Translations under genes and position numbers: made by a program
Origin: Selaginella moellendorffii
Lineage: Eukaryota > Streptophyta > Lycopodiopsida > Selaginellales > Selaginellaceae
DNA length: 64,000 nt
Assembly (NCBI RefSeq): GCF_000143415.4
Contig: NW_003314404.1
Span: forward strand, 238,581-302,580
Direction: 5' to 3'
Notes under the pieces: model-generated
Told to the model about the DNA's origin: nothing
Database searches by the model: none
Seen by the model: the letters and a program-made list of their open reading frames with translations, nothing else
Shown here: positions 53,479 to 64,000 of the stretch, piece after piece
Numbering within the stretch: the stretch's first letter is position 1
Layout of the letters: each line of letters opens with the position of its first letter

Positions 53479-56449
53479 ATTTTTATGATATTACTTTTTT
53501 GGTTTCTTGTTGCAATCGCCTCTTAAGAAGCATGCAAGGGGAGGATATATCCTGCCAAGAGCTCTTCGTTCCTAGATTACTACCTCAACTTTTGCAATGT
53601 AAAAGTCCAGGCTCAATTCACCGATAGACCTGGAGCACTTCATGCAGACTGAATATGAGGTGCTTCGAGGCTCTGTATTTTAGGAGCTTTCCGTTGCTTA
53701 TGTACTGCTTGGACCAATGCTGCCTAACAGTTCCTTTTTTACATTTACTAATTCTTCTTAGGTTGATGGTAGAGGAAGGAAACAGTAGGGGAATATTCTT
53801 TGGGATCTTTGCCAAAACGGAAAAATGTTTGGGTCCACTATACATAAATTAATGTTATTAACCTTTACTTTTAATTTTCACCGGATATGACCTATTTTAG
53901 AAACTGCAAATCTGAAGATCGGGGAAATCTTGTGATCTAAAGTGGATTGCATGCGATGGTTGCCAGCCTTTGGAACCGAGACCAAGGTTGTTGCGATACT
54001 ACAAAGGAGATTTGAAAATCGTTCTACTGGAGGAAAATGAGTTACTGCTGAGCTGAGTTCCCATTGGTTGGCTAATTGCGAACGATAGCAGGTGCCGATG
54101 CTATCCACTATGTATGGAGGCCAGTGATCAAGAATAATGGGGCTGTGGACTACACTTTTCTTCCTAGGACGCTGGTGCAACGAACTTTAGCAGCGTGCCA
54201 TGGAACAATATCTATGCCGGTACCAGTATACCGCCCGAGTTTGTACTCTGCTTCCTCCTGCTGGAATCGAGCTATGACCAGTTCGGCTTCCAGAGCTATG
54301 GTAACAAAACAAGCTGTGAAAGGTTCGTTGCATATGCTTTTGTAGCCGCTCATACTTAAGGAACGAACAATGCAGGTATTGCTAGTGCAAAAAGCGTTGC
54401 TGCAGTACAATGTTCCCGTTCCGTGTCAGAGGAGGTGAAGATGTCGAGATTGTCAATGACATCGAGCGAAACGGTGAAGTGTGCGAAACTAACTTTTTTT
54501 ATCCAGGAGTGTGAACAAGAAGCGGAAGTTTGCCTTCTGAATATGTCTTGTTTAAAGTGATCTATCTGTCTCTTCGATAATTTCAGCTTTCTCTCTCTTG
54601 CAGTGAAGCCATTCATCTAAGCTCCTTAACCTTAACACTCCATGGTATATCCTTTGAAGCGATACATGGAAGATTAGCATCCATCTAGCATCAAGCTGAA
54701 CATGCCACATTTGTCATTTGTTGGATCATATTTGACATCAGTCTAGAAAAAGAACTGCATAAATTTCTGTTGCAGTCTAAATGTCCAACTTTCAAGTCTC
54801 ATCCAGTTTAGTTTCATCTGTTACGTAACAACTTGATTTTTTCAGCAAACCAAAATAATTTGTATTCTTAGTCTCATTTCCAGAACCATAAGCAGGTGCA
54901 TGGTTTTTCAGTGGAATGCGGCCTATCCTTGCCACCACTTCTTTATATTCATCACCCAATGGTATTGTCTCGATGAGGCATCTTGTCTTAACATGCTCTT
55001 TGGGTTCCTCAGTGTATATCTCTTAATCTTTTGATTATTTTGATTTTATTTATCAATTACTAGTTTCTTCTGAAATTTTATTTTCGTTAGCTTAGATCAC
55101 AAAGATTGTTGTGGGCGTCCTAATTTTAAATACTAGTAAAAATCCCACTGATATCATTGTAATCATAGTCTGCTGGGTTGCTCTCTCGTTCATATCTTTT
55201 CTTTATGAGGAGGCAATGTCACTGTGTGTGAAGAGATGCCTGAGTAATCACGGGCTTAGATTCTAGAGGTAGGGCATCATTTGTTAAGCAGCACTAATTT
55301 GTATTATGTCCTAAGGTACTGTACCCAGGGACGTGAGCGGGTGGAATTCATGGGAGGTACGCATGAATCAGTGTATGCGCACATCAACGAGCTAAGGAAC
55401 ATGTTGGACGAGGAAGTCTTCGTTCTTATGCATTTCTCAAACTAATGAAGCACAGGCATCCATTACAGCATAATACTCTTGCTTTGTCCGGGCATCGTGC
55501 ACGGGGAAGTCGCCAGCTGGGAGTTTACGTCTGCTACTGCAGCCTTGCGAGCGTACATTCTTCGAGATAGAGCACCATGGAAGCCTCGGTGCTGTAGCTT
55601 GCAAGCTTGTCTGCGAGCTCCGGGGTCCTAGGGGGGAGGAGCTGGATGGGAAGTCTCCGCTTAGGGCACGTGGAACAAATCAAACGTACCGACAAATAAC
55701 GTCCTATGTATTTTATACGGCTATGAGAGGCATCATGGGATTGGTAACATAAGGCGTGCGCCGGTTCCTCCGGCACTGCGACATGGACTCGGAGTTTAGG
55801 GGCTGGATTCTTCCGGCAGTTCCCGCTGATTAGGCACTCAAGAATGTCATGCATTGCCTTCAAAGTCTGGATCGAAGTAATGATCAGCGAGCTGCGAAGA
55901 GGGCGGTCTTGCATCACGGGTCATTCAAGGGCTATATTTTGAGAGTGTGTCATTTATGAAGGAACGAGCTTGAGCTGCAGCATGCCAACTGACATGCGGA
56001 TGCAGGAACTGGTGTGATCCCCAGCATTGAAGGCCCAGCTTTCTCCGTCGAGATTACTGTCTCGAAAGCTCCAATCCGAGAAGCCGAGAAGAATGATAGT
56101 CCTTGTTCTTGTCATCCAGGGCCTGTCGAAGGATGGTTGTCGTTTGGTTTATGTTGAGCTCATCATATCGCACTGACCGCGAACCAAAGAACTGGTGTAC
56201 ACGAAGTTGAAGACGGTGCATGGTCTTGATTGCAAGCATGAGTCGAGAAAGAGCTTCGTGCTTTGCCCGCCGCACATCTGCAAGCAAATCCCGATACAGG
56301 GTGGCTACAAGCCGTCTCAGCTGACAAGCTTAAATGCGAGTTCCGTGTTTTGGACGTACCGCGAGATATCGGTCTGACAAGCTTGAAGCTTCTATTCTTT
56401 GATTGGTTGATATGAAGGAAACCAAGAATGGACAGTGGATTCACAGCCG
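53479..56449. other. degenerate inter-gene region, paralogous to 4439-7619
   Basis: Matches copy A with many indels. It contains sequence absent from A (for example 56130-56290), and A has sequence absent here. A 55562-55629 block is inverted relative to A. No intact gene. Short frames such as 54076-54345 are unassigned. Confidence 0.5.
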
Positions 56450-56486
56450 GCTGACGAGTTTGCGAGTTTTGGACGTGAGCTAGTGG
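56450..56486 (+). pseudogene. LRR codon relic before the P450
   Basis: Reads RLTSLRVLDVS then a stop, identical to 7893-7928 in copy A. Confidence 0.55.
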
Positions 56487-56673
56487 CTACATTTTCCTCA
56501 AAACGAGCTCCAAGGTACAATACAAGTCGTAGATCTCCATGCGCAGCCTTGGACTTTAGTTCAATTCTCACAGTTGACTCTTGCTAGAATCACTGTTCCA
56601 CCGTAGAATATATGATCTTCCAGCTGTATAAAGAAGCAATTTCCCAATTGGCAGCGTAAGAGGTTTTGCGTTC

Positions 56674-58076
56674 ATGGAAATCCTCCCAGTTGTGCTCTTT
56701 GTAGCTTTTATTCTCTTCTTAGTTCTATCATGGAGCTACAGATCTTTCAAAAACCTCCCCTCAGGCCCATGGGGACTGCCCCTGATCGGCCACCTTCATT
56801 TACTAGCAGGAAAGCCCCCACATAGGTGTTTACAATCTATCTCCTGAAAGTATGGCCCCATTGTGTTCTTGAAGATGGGAATGACGCCCACTGTGGTTAT
56901 CTCTAGCCAGAAGATAATCAAGGAAGTATTTACCACACACGACATAAAGTTTGGTTCCAGGCCATACATGGTTTTAGGCGACCACTTCAGCTATAACTAT
57001 TCGGGATTTGGAACTTCTCCATATGGGAAGTACTGGAAAGACACTCGCAAGCTGTGTTCCATGGAGCTCTTCACAGCCAAGTCCATCGATTCATTTGCGT
57101 GGATGAGAAAGGAGGAGCTCTCCCATGCCTTGGGAGAGATCTTAAAGTCTTTCAGGAACAGCAAGCCCGTGCTGTTCTCCATTTTTGCTTTCAACAATAT
57201 GTCCAGGATTTTGATGAGCAAGAGGTACTTTGGTGAAGACGAAGTCGACTCCGACGCTTTAGAATTCAAAGAGATTCTGCTCTCCATTGTCGACCTGGTG
57301 ATCAATCCCTCGTGCATTAGCACCCTCGTACCGTGGTATTTAAGATGGCTGGACTGGTAGATCCCTCGGTACAAACAAATCCATGCGAGACAAGAGAAGT
57401 TCTTGCGAAAGATCATTGACGAGCACAAGGAAACGACACGGGAATGCAAGGACTTCCTTGATATCATGCTTGAGTTCTACGGAAATAATGCCCAGGGGGA
57501 AACACACGTTAAAGCAAATCTGTTGGTAAGACTTCTTCTTATGTACTTTGTGATTGCTATAACTTTCATTCCAGGAGATGCTTATGGCTGGGACTGACGC
57601 TACTGCTACCACAATCGAATGGATCATGGCCTTGGTGATGCATAATCCTCGGGTTTTGATCAAGCTCCGGGAGGAGCTTGACCGAGTCGTAGGCAGTGAC
57701 CAGATGGTCCAAGAATCCGACATCCCAAAGCTCGACTATCTCCAGCTTGTTCTCAAGGAGACACTTAGAATGTATCCTCCAGGAGTGCTCCTTTTCCCAC
57801 GCATGGCCACCCAGGAAGCCACAATTGCCGGTTATACCGTTCCAAAGGGAACCACTCTCCTGGTGAATGTTTGGGCTGTGCATATGGATTTGGCAGTGTG
57901 GGAGAATCCCACCCAGTTTTACCCAGAGCGCTTCTTGGGGAGCTCCATCGATTTCAAAGGCCAAAACTTTGAGCTCCTCCCGTTTGGATCCGGTCGTAGA
58001 ATGTGTCCTGGAATGCCCTTGGGATTGCGAACTGTGGAGCTGTTGGTGGCCAATTTTGTTCACGGCTTTGATTGGA
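56674..58076 (+). pseudogene. cytochrome P450 pseudogene, copy C
   Basis: Nearly identical to the copy A P450, with the same intron (about 57538-57574) and an intact haem loop (FGSGRRMCPG). It is disabled by AGA-to-TGA at about 56846 and CAG-to-TAG at 57358. There is also a 12-bp in-frame loss near 57172. The 3' end is replaced after GFDW by a gypsy LTR at 58077. Confidence 0.93.
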
Positions 58077-58304
58077 TGTTAGGCGCCAGCTTTGACCATG
58101 TGATCAACGTTGGTAAAAGGGAGGCTCAAGGGTATGTTAAAGTATGTTAGGGTGAAGAACTTAACCTACCCTAAGGCTCACAGTAGAATAATGGCACAGT
58201 GGAGCTTTTGAGGTAGCTCGGGGGTGATTAGGTGGTGAGGAAGCCCAAGAGGTGGTGTAGTATAGTCTAGGGTGACTAGTTCTCTATTTTTTTGCACCGG
58301 ATCA
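58077..58304 (+). repeat. short gypsy LTR inserted in P450 copy C
   Basis: 228 bp with TG...CA borders (TGTTAGGC...ACCGGATCA), followed after a few bases by a primer-binding site. It ends P450 homology at 58076. Confidence 0.75.
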
Positions 58305-58310
58305 TAATAT

Positions 58311-58322
58311 TGGTATCAGAGG
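58311..58322 (+). other. retrotransposon primer-binding site
   Basis: TGGTATCAGAGG, matching the initiator-tRNA-Met-type site usual for plant gypsy elements (TGGTATCAGAGC) except the last base. Confidence 0.8.
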
Positions 58323-61035
58323 AGTTGGTTGTGATGGCCGACCAAGCTAAATGCTAGAATTCTATTGTCAATGGTGGTGCCGACGATAGTGCCAATGAAG
58401 CTGTAGAGATTTGGACCATTCAAGATGTGGTTCATGAGCTGCAAGCCCTTAATCAAAATCAGCAAGAGATGCAAGACAAGATGCAAGACGAGATGCATGG
58501 CATGATAGATACCATATGTGAGCGTGTTGAAGCACTCGAGGTTGGACAGGGTAGTGCTCCAAGTAAACCTTCTTTGGTAGATTGATTCAAGATTCCAACT
58601 TTTTCCGGTGATGGTGGTGTGGACGAGTGTCTCGCTTGGCTAGCCAATGTGAAGAAGTTCTTGGCTGCTAGGGGAACTCCAGATGCAGAGGCTTTAGTGG
58701 CTATTCTAATGGTTTTACGTGATGTGGGTCTTTGATGGTGGAATTAGCTTGAGGAGTCTCATATTGCAGATAAGAAACCACCAATGTCTACCATGGATGA
58801 GTTTGAGGCTGCTTTCCGCTTATATTTTGCCCCTTATTACGACATGGAGAATGCTCGCTCGGGGACTATATTGAGAAGCTTACTCGCTTGATTAGTTGTG
58901 TTCCAACGAAGGATCCAGATCAGAACAAGTCATACTTCATTGATGGCTTACATAGTGAGAGCATGCAGCAACACTTGCGTCATTCTCAGCCTACAAAGAG
59001 TTTGGACGAGCTCTTTGATGCGGCTTGTTGACTTGATAATGACAAGCACAAGTCTCGCAAGCGTTCGTAGAGTCATTTTGTCGAGAATTGTCGTGATGAT
59101 CACCGTGGACACAAGGATGGGAACAAGCATCACAAGCTGAAGCCAATGGTGATTACTTCAGATGCAAAGGGGTCCAAGAAGTAGAAGTTCTTTGTGAAGA
59201 ATTATAAACAGGGTTGTCATCATTGCGGCGAACTTGGACACTATAAAACTGATTGTCCACAGTTAAAGAACAAACAGCAGGACAAGAAGAATGGCCAATC
59301 TTCTCCTCACGGTAAGTCAAATACTAAAAAGTTCCAAACTTTGCAATGTGAGGATGACGAAAATGACCATTTCGGTTGGAGGAAGAGACTTTTGATTGTT
59401 GCTCGTCAGCTCAATATTGTGTGGAACAAGATGGAGCTCGAGGATACGTGTGAATCAACTTTAATGTTGGAGGGCATGTTCCGTGGCGATCCAGTGCGGA
59501 TTTTATTGGATAGTGGGAGCAATGACAATTTTGTTTCGGCAAAGTTTGTTGCGGAGCATGGCCTGGTCACATGTGGAGTTCTTCCATACACAGTGGAAGG
59601 TGCAGTTACTTCTACTTAGCATTTCGATACTTGTATCGAGGGGCTGGAAATGTTGGTTGGCAAAACTACACTTATGAAGACTTTTTATCTCGTGGATATT
59701 CATCATGTGGATCTCATTCTTGGGATGCCATGGTTGGTGAAGGTGGATCCAGAGATAAAGTGGAATATTAAATGTATCTCGCTGGAGTATTGTGGCATTA
59801 AAGATGTGTGGTTTGGCGAGGGCGTTCAGCCACTAATTGTTATGCTCTCTGCTACATCTTTGAAGCGGGCTTGTCGTAATGGAAAAGCACTTTCAAGTTA
59901 CTTGCTGTTTGTTCGTGACTTGGGGGACCAAGGCACGTGTGGGGGAGAAGCAGCAGTACGGGATATACTTGACAAGTTTTCTGATGTTTTTCCATCTGAA
60001 CTTCCTCATGGATTGCCTCCGTTACGAGGTATGGAGCATGGGATTACATTGGAGCCATGGACACGGCCAATTTACCGGTGTCCATTTCGGTTAAGTTATG
60101 CGGAGGAGCAAGAAGTTCAACGACAAATCAAAAAATTACTTGAGTTTGGATTTATTCAGCCAAGTAAGTCTCCGTTTGGTGCTCCAGTCTTGCTTGTGAA
60201 GAAGAAGGATGGTTCAATGCGAATGTGTATTGACTACCGCACTTTGAACAAGAAGATAGTGAAGGATAAGATGCCGATGCCACATGTGGATGATATCCTA
60301 GACAAGCTTAATGAAACATGAGTGTTTACCAAGATTGATCTGAGGAGTGGATATCATCAGATTGTAATGGATGATGCATCTATCTCCAAGACGGCATTCA
60401 ACACAAGCTTCGAACATTTTGAGTTTATAGTTATGCCGTTTGGTTTGACGAATGCACCAGCCACATTTACTCGGTTGATGACGGAGGTATTTGGGTGTTA
60501 TTTTCATGAGTTTGTGGAGATTTTTCTGGACGATATTTTTGTTTTTAGCAAGAATATGGAAGAGCATAAGATGCATTTGCGCAAGGTTCTTTTGTTGTTC
60601 CGAGACAGCAAACTTTATGCGAAGAAGAGCAAATGTGAATTTGCAAAGTCGGAGGTGGAATATTTAGGCCATATTGTGACATCTAAGGGTGTCAAGATGA
60701 ATCCAAGGAAGGTGGCTGTGGTGGAAAACTAACCTACACCGACTACACTGGCCAAGTTGCGTAGTTTTCTTAGTATGGCTAGTTACTACTGACATTTTCA
60801 GCATAAATTTGCAGAGGTGGCTATTCCTTTGACGCGGTTGTTACGCAAGAATGTGTCATTTGAGTGGAAGAAGCCACAAGAGGAGAGTTTTGTAACGCTG
60901 AAATGATTGTTGAGTGAGACTCCAGTGTTTTGCATTGCTGATCCATCGAAACTTTATGAGGTGACATGCAATGCGAGTGGTTATGCACTGGGAGGAATTC
61001 TCATGCAAGAGGGACAACCTATTGCATATGAGAGT
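58323..61035 (+). pseudogene. Ty3/gypsy gag-pol relic
   Basis: Gag-like frame pieces are followed by a CCHC knuckle (CHHCGELGHYKTDC, about 59209). Then come a protease (LLDSGSNDNFVS, about 59500) and RT ([33 protein letters not shown] near 60530). RNase H starts (CNASGYALGGILMQEGQPIAY). Stops occur at several places, for example before VFTKIDL at 60319. It ends abruptly at 61035, where PPR sequence begins; integrase and 3' LTR are absent. Confidence 0.85.
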
Positions 61036-63003
61036 TAAACTTTGTACACATGTATGCCTAGTGTGGCAAGTTCCTGGATGCCAAGGCGGTGTTTGACTTC
61101 ATCGCCAGCAAGAATGACAGGACTTACGCGATCATGATCGCGGCGTGCGTGAGGAAGGGCCGCCCCTTGCAAGTGCTGGAGCTCTGGGGGGAGATGGAGG
61201 AGCGAGGCATTGTCATGGACAAGTTTATAGTGACGAGCTTGGTGGCGGCTTGCACCAAGCTCCAGGCACTCGAGGAGGGGCGGCAGCTCCACGAGCACCT
61301 GATCATCATGGGCTTCCGAACGGACATCCCACTCGAGACGGCCTTGCTCCAGATGTATGGTAAGTGTGGCAGCCTCGACGATGCGAAGAGGGTGTTTGAG
61401 GGGATGGAGATCAAGGACTTGTTCACATGGTCGTCGATCATCTCGGTGTATGCTCACGCCGGGTGGGGAGAGATGGCAGTGGTGCTGTACAGGAGGATGA
61501 TCTCCGAGGGGGTGGAACCCAACGTGGTGACTTTCGCTTGCGCTGTTGGTGGCTGTGCTAGTGTTGCGGGCCTGGCTGATGGACGAGCGATCCACCAGAG
61601 GATTCTAGTGTCCAAGGTTCTGCAGGACGATGTTCTACAGGACTCGCTGCTCAACATGTATCTCAAGTGTGACGAGATGGTGGAATCCAGGAAGGTGTTT
61701 GAGGGGATGAAAGCCAGGAACGTCAGGTCCTACACGGCGATGATATCGGCTTACGTCCAGGCTGGGGAGCAAGCGGAAGCTCTGGAGCTCGTCTCCAGGA
61801 TGAGCAAGGTGGAGGCTATTGAACCAAATCCTTATACGTTCGCCACCATCCTGGGTGCTGTTGAAGGGCTGGGTAACTTGGAGAAGGGGAGGAAGGTCCA
61901 CAGGCACCTGGCTTCGCGGGGATTCGACACAAACGTTGTCATCCAGAACGCGCTGGTGACAATGTATGGGAAGTGTGGGAGCCTGGTGGAAGCTCAGAAG
62001 GTTTTTGACTCCATGACGGCTAGGAACGTGATCTCCTGGACTTCGATGATCGCGGCCTACGCTCAGCATGGGAATCCACAGGAGGCTCTCAACCTTTTCA
62101 AGAGGATGGACGTGGAGCCGAGTGGTGTGAGCTTCTCCAGTGCTCTCAATGCCTGTGCACTGCTGGGAGCTTTGGACGAAGGCCGAGAGATTCATCACCG
62201 AGTTGTGGAAGCCAATCTCGCATCCCCGCAGATGGAGACTTCCTTGCTCAGCATGGACGCGAGGTGTGGAAGCCTGGACGACGCGAGACGCGTGTTTAAC
62301 AGGATGAAGACGAGAGACGCCTTCTCTTGCAGTGCGATGATCGCCGCCTTCACACAGCATGGTCGTAAGAAACAGGCACTCAGGATTTACAGGAAGATGG
62401 AGCAGGAAGGTATTCCAGCCGACGGAATCACGTTCGTGAGCGTCCTGGTTGCTTGCAGCCATACTTCACTGGTGGCTGATTGTTGAGATTTCTTCCAGTC
62501 TTTGATGATGGACCACGGGGTGGTACCATTGGTGGAGCACTACCTTTGCATGGTGGACGTCCTGGGCCGCTCGGGAAGACTGGGAGATGCCGAAGAGCTG
62601 GTGGAAACTATGCCATATCAAGCAGACGCAGTGGCCTGGATGACTTTACTGTCGGGTTGCAAGCACCACGGTGACTTGGATCGTGGTGAGAGAGCCGCCA
62701 GGAAAGTTTTCGAGCTAGCACCGGCAGAGACTCTCCCTTACGTCTTCCTCTCCAACATGTACGCCGCTGCCAAGCGATTTGATGACGCTCGAAGAGTCCA
62801 GAAGGAGATGGAGGAGCACAGAGTGACGAGGCCAGTGGCAGCAAGCTACATCGAGATTGACAACAAGCTACACATGTTTACGAGTGGTGGTAGAGACGAG
62901 CAGCAAGAGGGTCACAACGGCCGGACGATGGAGAGGGTCTGGTCCCTGCTGCTGGAACTTTTAGAGCAGCTGGATACGTCCCCGACACAAGGGAAGTTGG
63001 TAG
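61036..63003 (+). pseudogene. DYW-PPR pseudogene, copy D, main part
   Basis: Homology starts with HMYA-stop-CGKFLDAKAVFDFIA directly after gypsy RNase H. It therefore includes a PPR absent from copy C. The frame is open from 61074 to 62484, where CGA became TGA. The same frame then resumes through the E domain to about 62970. An 11-base loss and the inverted-repeat element at 63004 end it. It lacks the 2-base insertion and TGA shared by B and C. Confidence 0.9.
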
Positions 63004-63816
63004 AATGCATAATACAGCACCCCCCCTTATTTAGGGTGGGCCCCGTTTGCTTATTTGGATTTACATGCCTTATATGCGTATGCCACCTCATTACTATAAA
63101 TTAAATATTGTTCTAGTATATTATTTTCAACTATTTTTAAGTATTTAAAAGTACAAAATCAAATATATTATTTATTCTACTATAACAGCATTATCTTGAT
63201 TGTATAGCTTAATATGACTGCATAGAATATTAAATGTAGCTTCCTTTCTTTCAATATATATTTTTTGCCAAATGTATTTTTGAAAGTAAGGTTGTATCAT
63301 AGCGAGCAAGGGATCTTTTCACAACCTAGATTATCAGATCGATATCTCATTGGTTGATGACATCTTTCACATTCTCTTTCTTGTGGAAGAAGACCAACTG
63401 TAATACAAAAAGTAAAAGAATTTACTTTATTATTAGTTCTCTCAATAAGATCAGAAAAAGAAAGAATACTATCTTGAGCATGATTTACATATTCCAATTT
63501 AGCCATAATACTAAAAAGAATGAATAAAATAAGAAAGAAAATATAAGGAGCACAAACATAAAACACAATGAGGAAAAGCCTAAACTAATCATAGGTTATA
63601 TACTTATAAATTATAGCCGTTCATTCACTGGCTAATTATAAAATTATAGTCGTTAACATATCCGTTAACAACATCTACTAATTAAAGTTTAACGTTACTA
63701 ATTTAGAGTTAGTCGTTAAACATTTAGGGTGCGACTAAGCGCGCCACGGAGGAAGCGAGGAGTGAGCGTGGCAAAGGGGCAACCACGTAAGAGTGAGGGG
63801 TGCTGTATTATGCATT
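63004..63816. mobile_element. 813-bp MITE-like element inside PPR copy D
   Basis: The ends are perfect 20-bp inverted repeats (AATGCATAATACAGCACCCC at 63004-63023; complement at 63797-63816). The interior is AT-rich with no transposase frame, so it is non-autonomous. About 75 bp of PPR sequence are missing around it, and no target duplication is seen. The superfamily is not assigned. Confidence 0.85.
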
Positions 63817-63823
63817 TCTTCCG

Positions 63824-63877
63824 GCTTGCCATCGCCTACAGATTGATCACTGCCAAAGATCCAGACGATTCTCGTCC
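63824..63877 (+). pseudogene. DYW-PPR copy D, fragment beyond the inserted element
   Basis: GGCTTGCCATCGCCTACAGA and following bases match copy A at about 1669-1722 (LAIAYGLIAAKDPDDSR). It ends at a join to a different, inverted PPR gene. Confidence 0.85.
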
Positions 63878-64000
63878 AAACTCGGTCACTCTAGATGCCA
63901 CCAATGCACCAGTGCGAATATCCCCTTGCGTCTTGGAAGCTCCAAGCAATGCCGTCCATTCCACTTCCATGGGATTGTACGGAAGGCTGTCCACCAGATC
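63878..64000 (-). pseudogene. different PPR gene, E-domain fragment on the minus strand, runs off the window
   Basis: Read from 64000 leftwards it gives DLVDSLPYNPMEVEWTALLG, then ASKTQGDIRTGALVASRV. This is the conserved E-motif region of PLS-class PPR proteins (compare ELVETMPYQADAVAWMTLLS in copy A). Similarity to copies A-D is low, so it is another family member. It could be an intact gene truncated only by the window, but its left end is a rearrangement join. Confidence 0.7.

Overview
The window looks like nuclear DNA of a lycophyte, most likely Selaginella. This is an inference, not a database match. The reasons are very short introns (about 38-64 nt), DYW-type PPR genes in several copies, and dense Ty3/gypsy debris. 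No rRNA, tRNA or CRISPR array was recognised.

Layout. A gene block (DYW-PPR, then LRR receptor-like protein about 180 bp later, then a degenerate stretch, then a cytochrome P450) is present in several states of decay. Copy A (1-9656) has an open PPR (5' end outside the window), an intact receptor-like protein and an intact two-exon P450. Copy B (10617-13478) has only a broken PPR and a broken, internally deleted receptor gene. Copy C (48409-58076) has a broken PPR, an intact receptor gene and a broken P450 cut by an LTR. Copy D (61036-63877) is a PPR only, split by an 813-bp inverted-repeat element. B and C share inactivating mutations that A and D lack. A fifth, distinct PPR runs off the right edge on the minus strand.

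The middle (13.5-47 kb) is nested mobile DNA. It holds remnants of several gypsy elements and their LTRs, and a 2.9-kb hAT element (17296-20150) with CAGTG-type inverted ends. It also holds a 13.9-kb element (23947-37823) inserted into a gypsy LTR. That element has 22-bp terminal inverted repeats and an imperfect 8-bp target duplication; a related LTR at 16.26 kb shows the unoccupied site.

The 13.9-kb element is the most unusual feature. It carries two divergent gene systems. The minus-strand gene has many exons, mostly joined in phase 1. It encodes a long N-terminal protein with a ParB-like stretch, then a very acidic region, then an FCP1/NIF-type HAD phosphatase-like domain. The plus-strand gene resembles the plant/protist family with a D..DN..ENKN..GHTHEDVD pattern, which I infer to be an RNase H-fold transposase; it is damaged here. 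About 30 copies of a 22-bp palindrome are scattered through the element and were not seen outside it. In four short introns of the minus-strand gene the palindrome forms about half of the intron and lies 9-11 nt before the 3' splice site. The long first intron, directly after the start codon, holds three more. Other copies lie in coding sequence, touch a stop codon, or form the ends of a 97-bp-arm hairpin.

Other genes: a 5'-truncated EEF1AKMT4/METTL13-like methyltransferase (45243-46192) and an unrecognised 91-aa two-exon gene (47829-48168).
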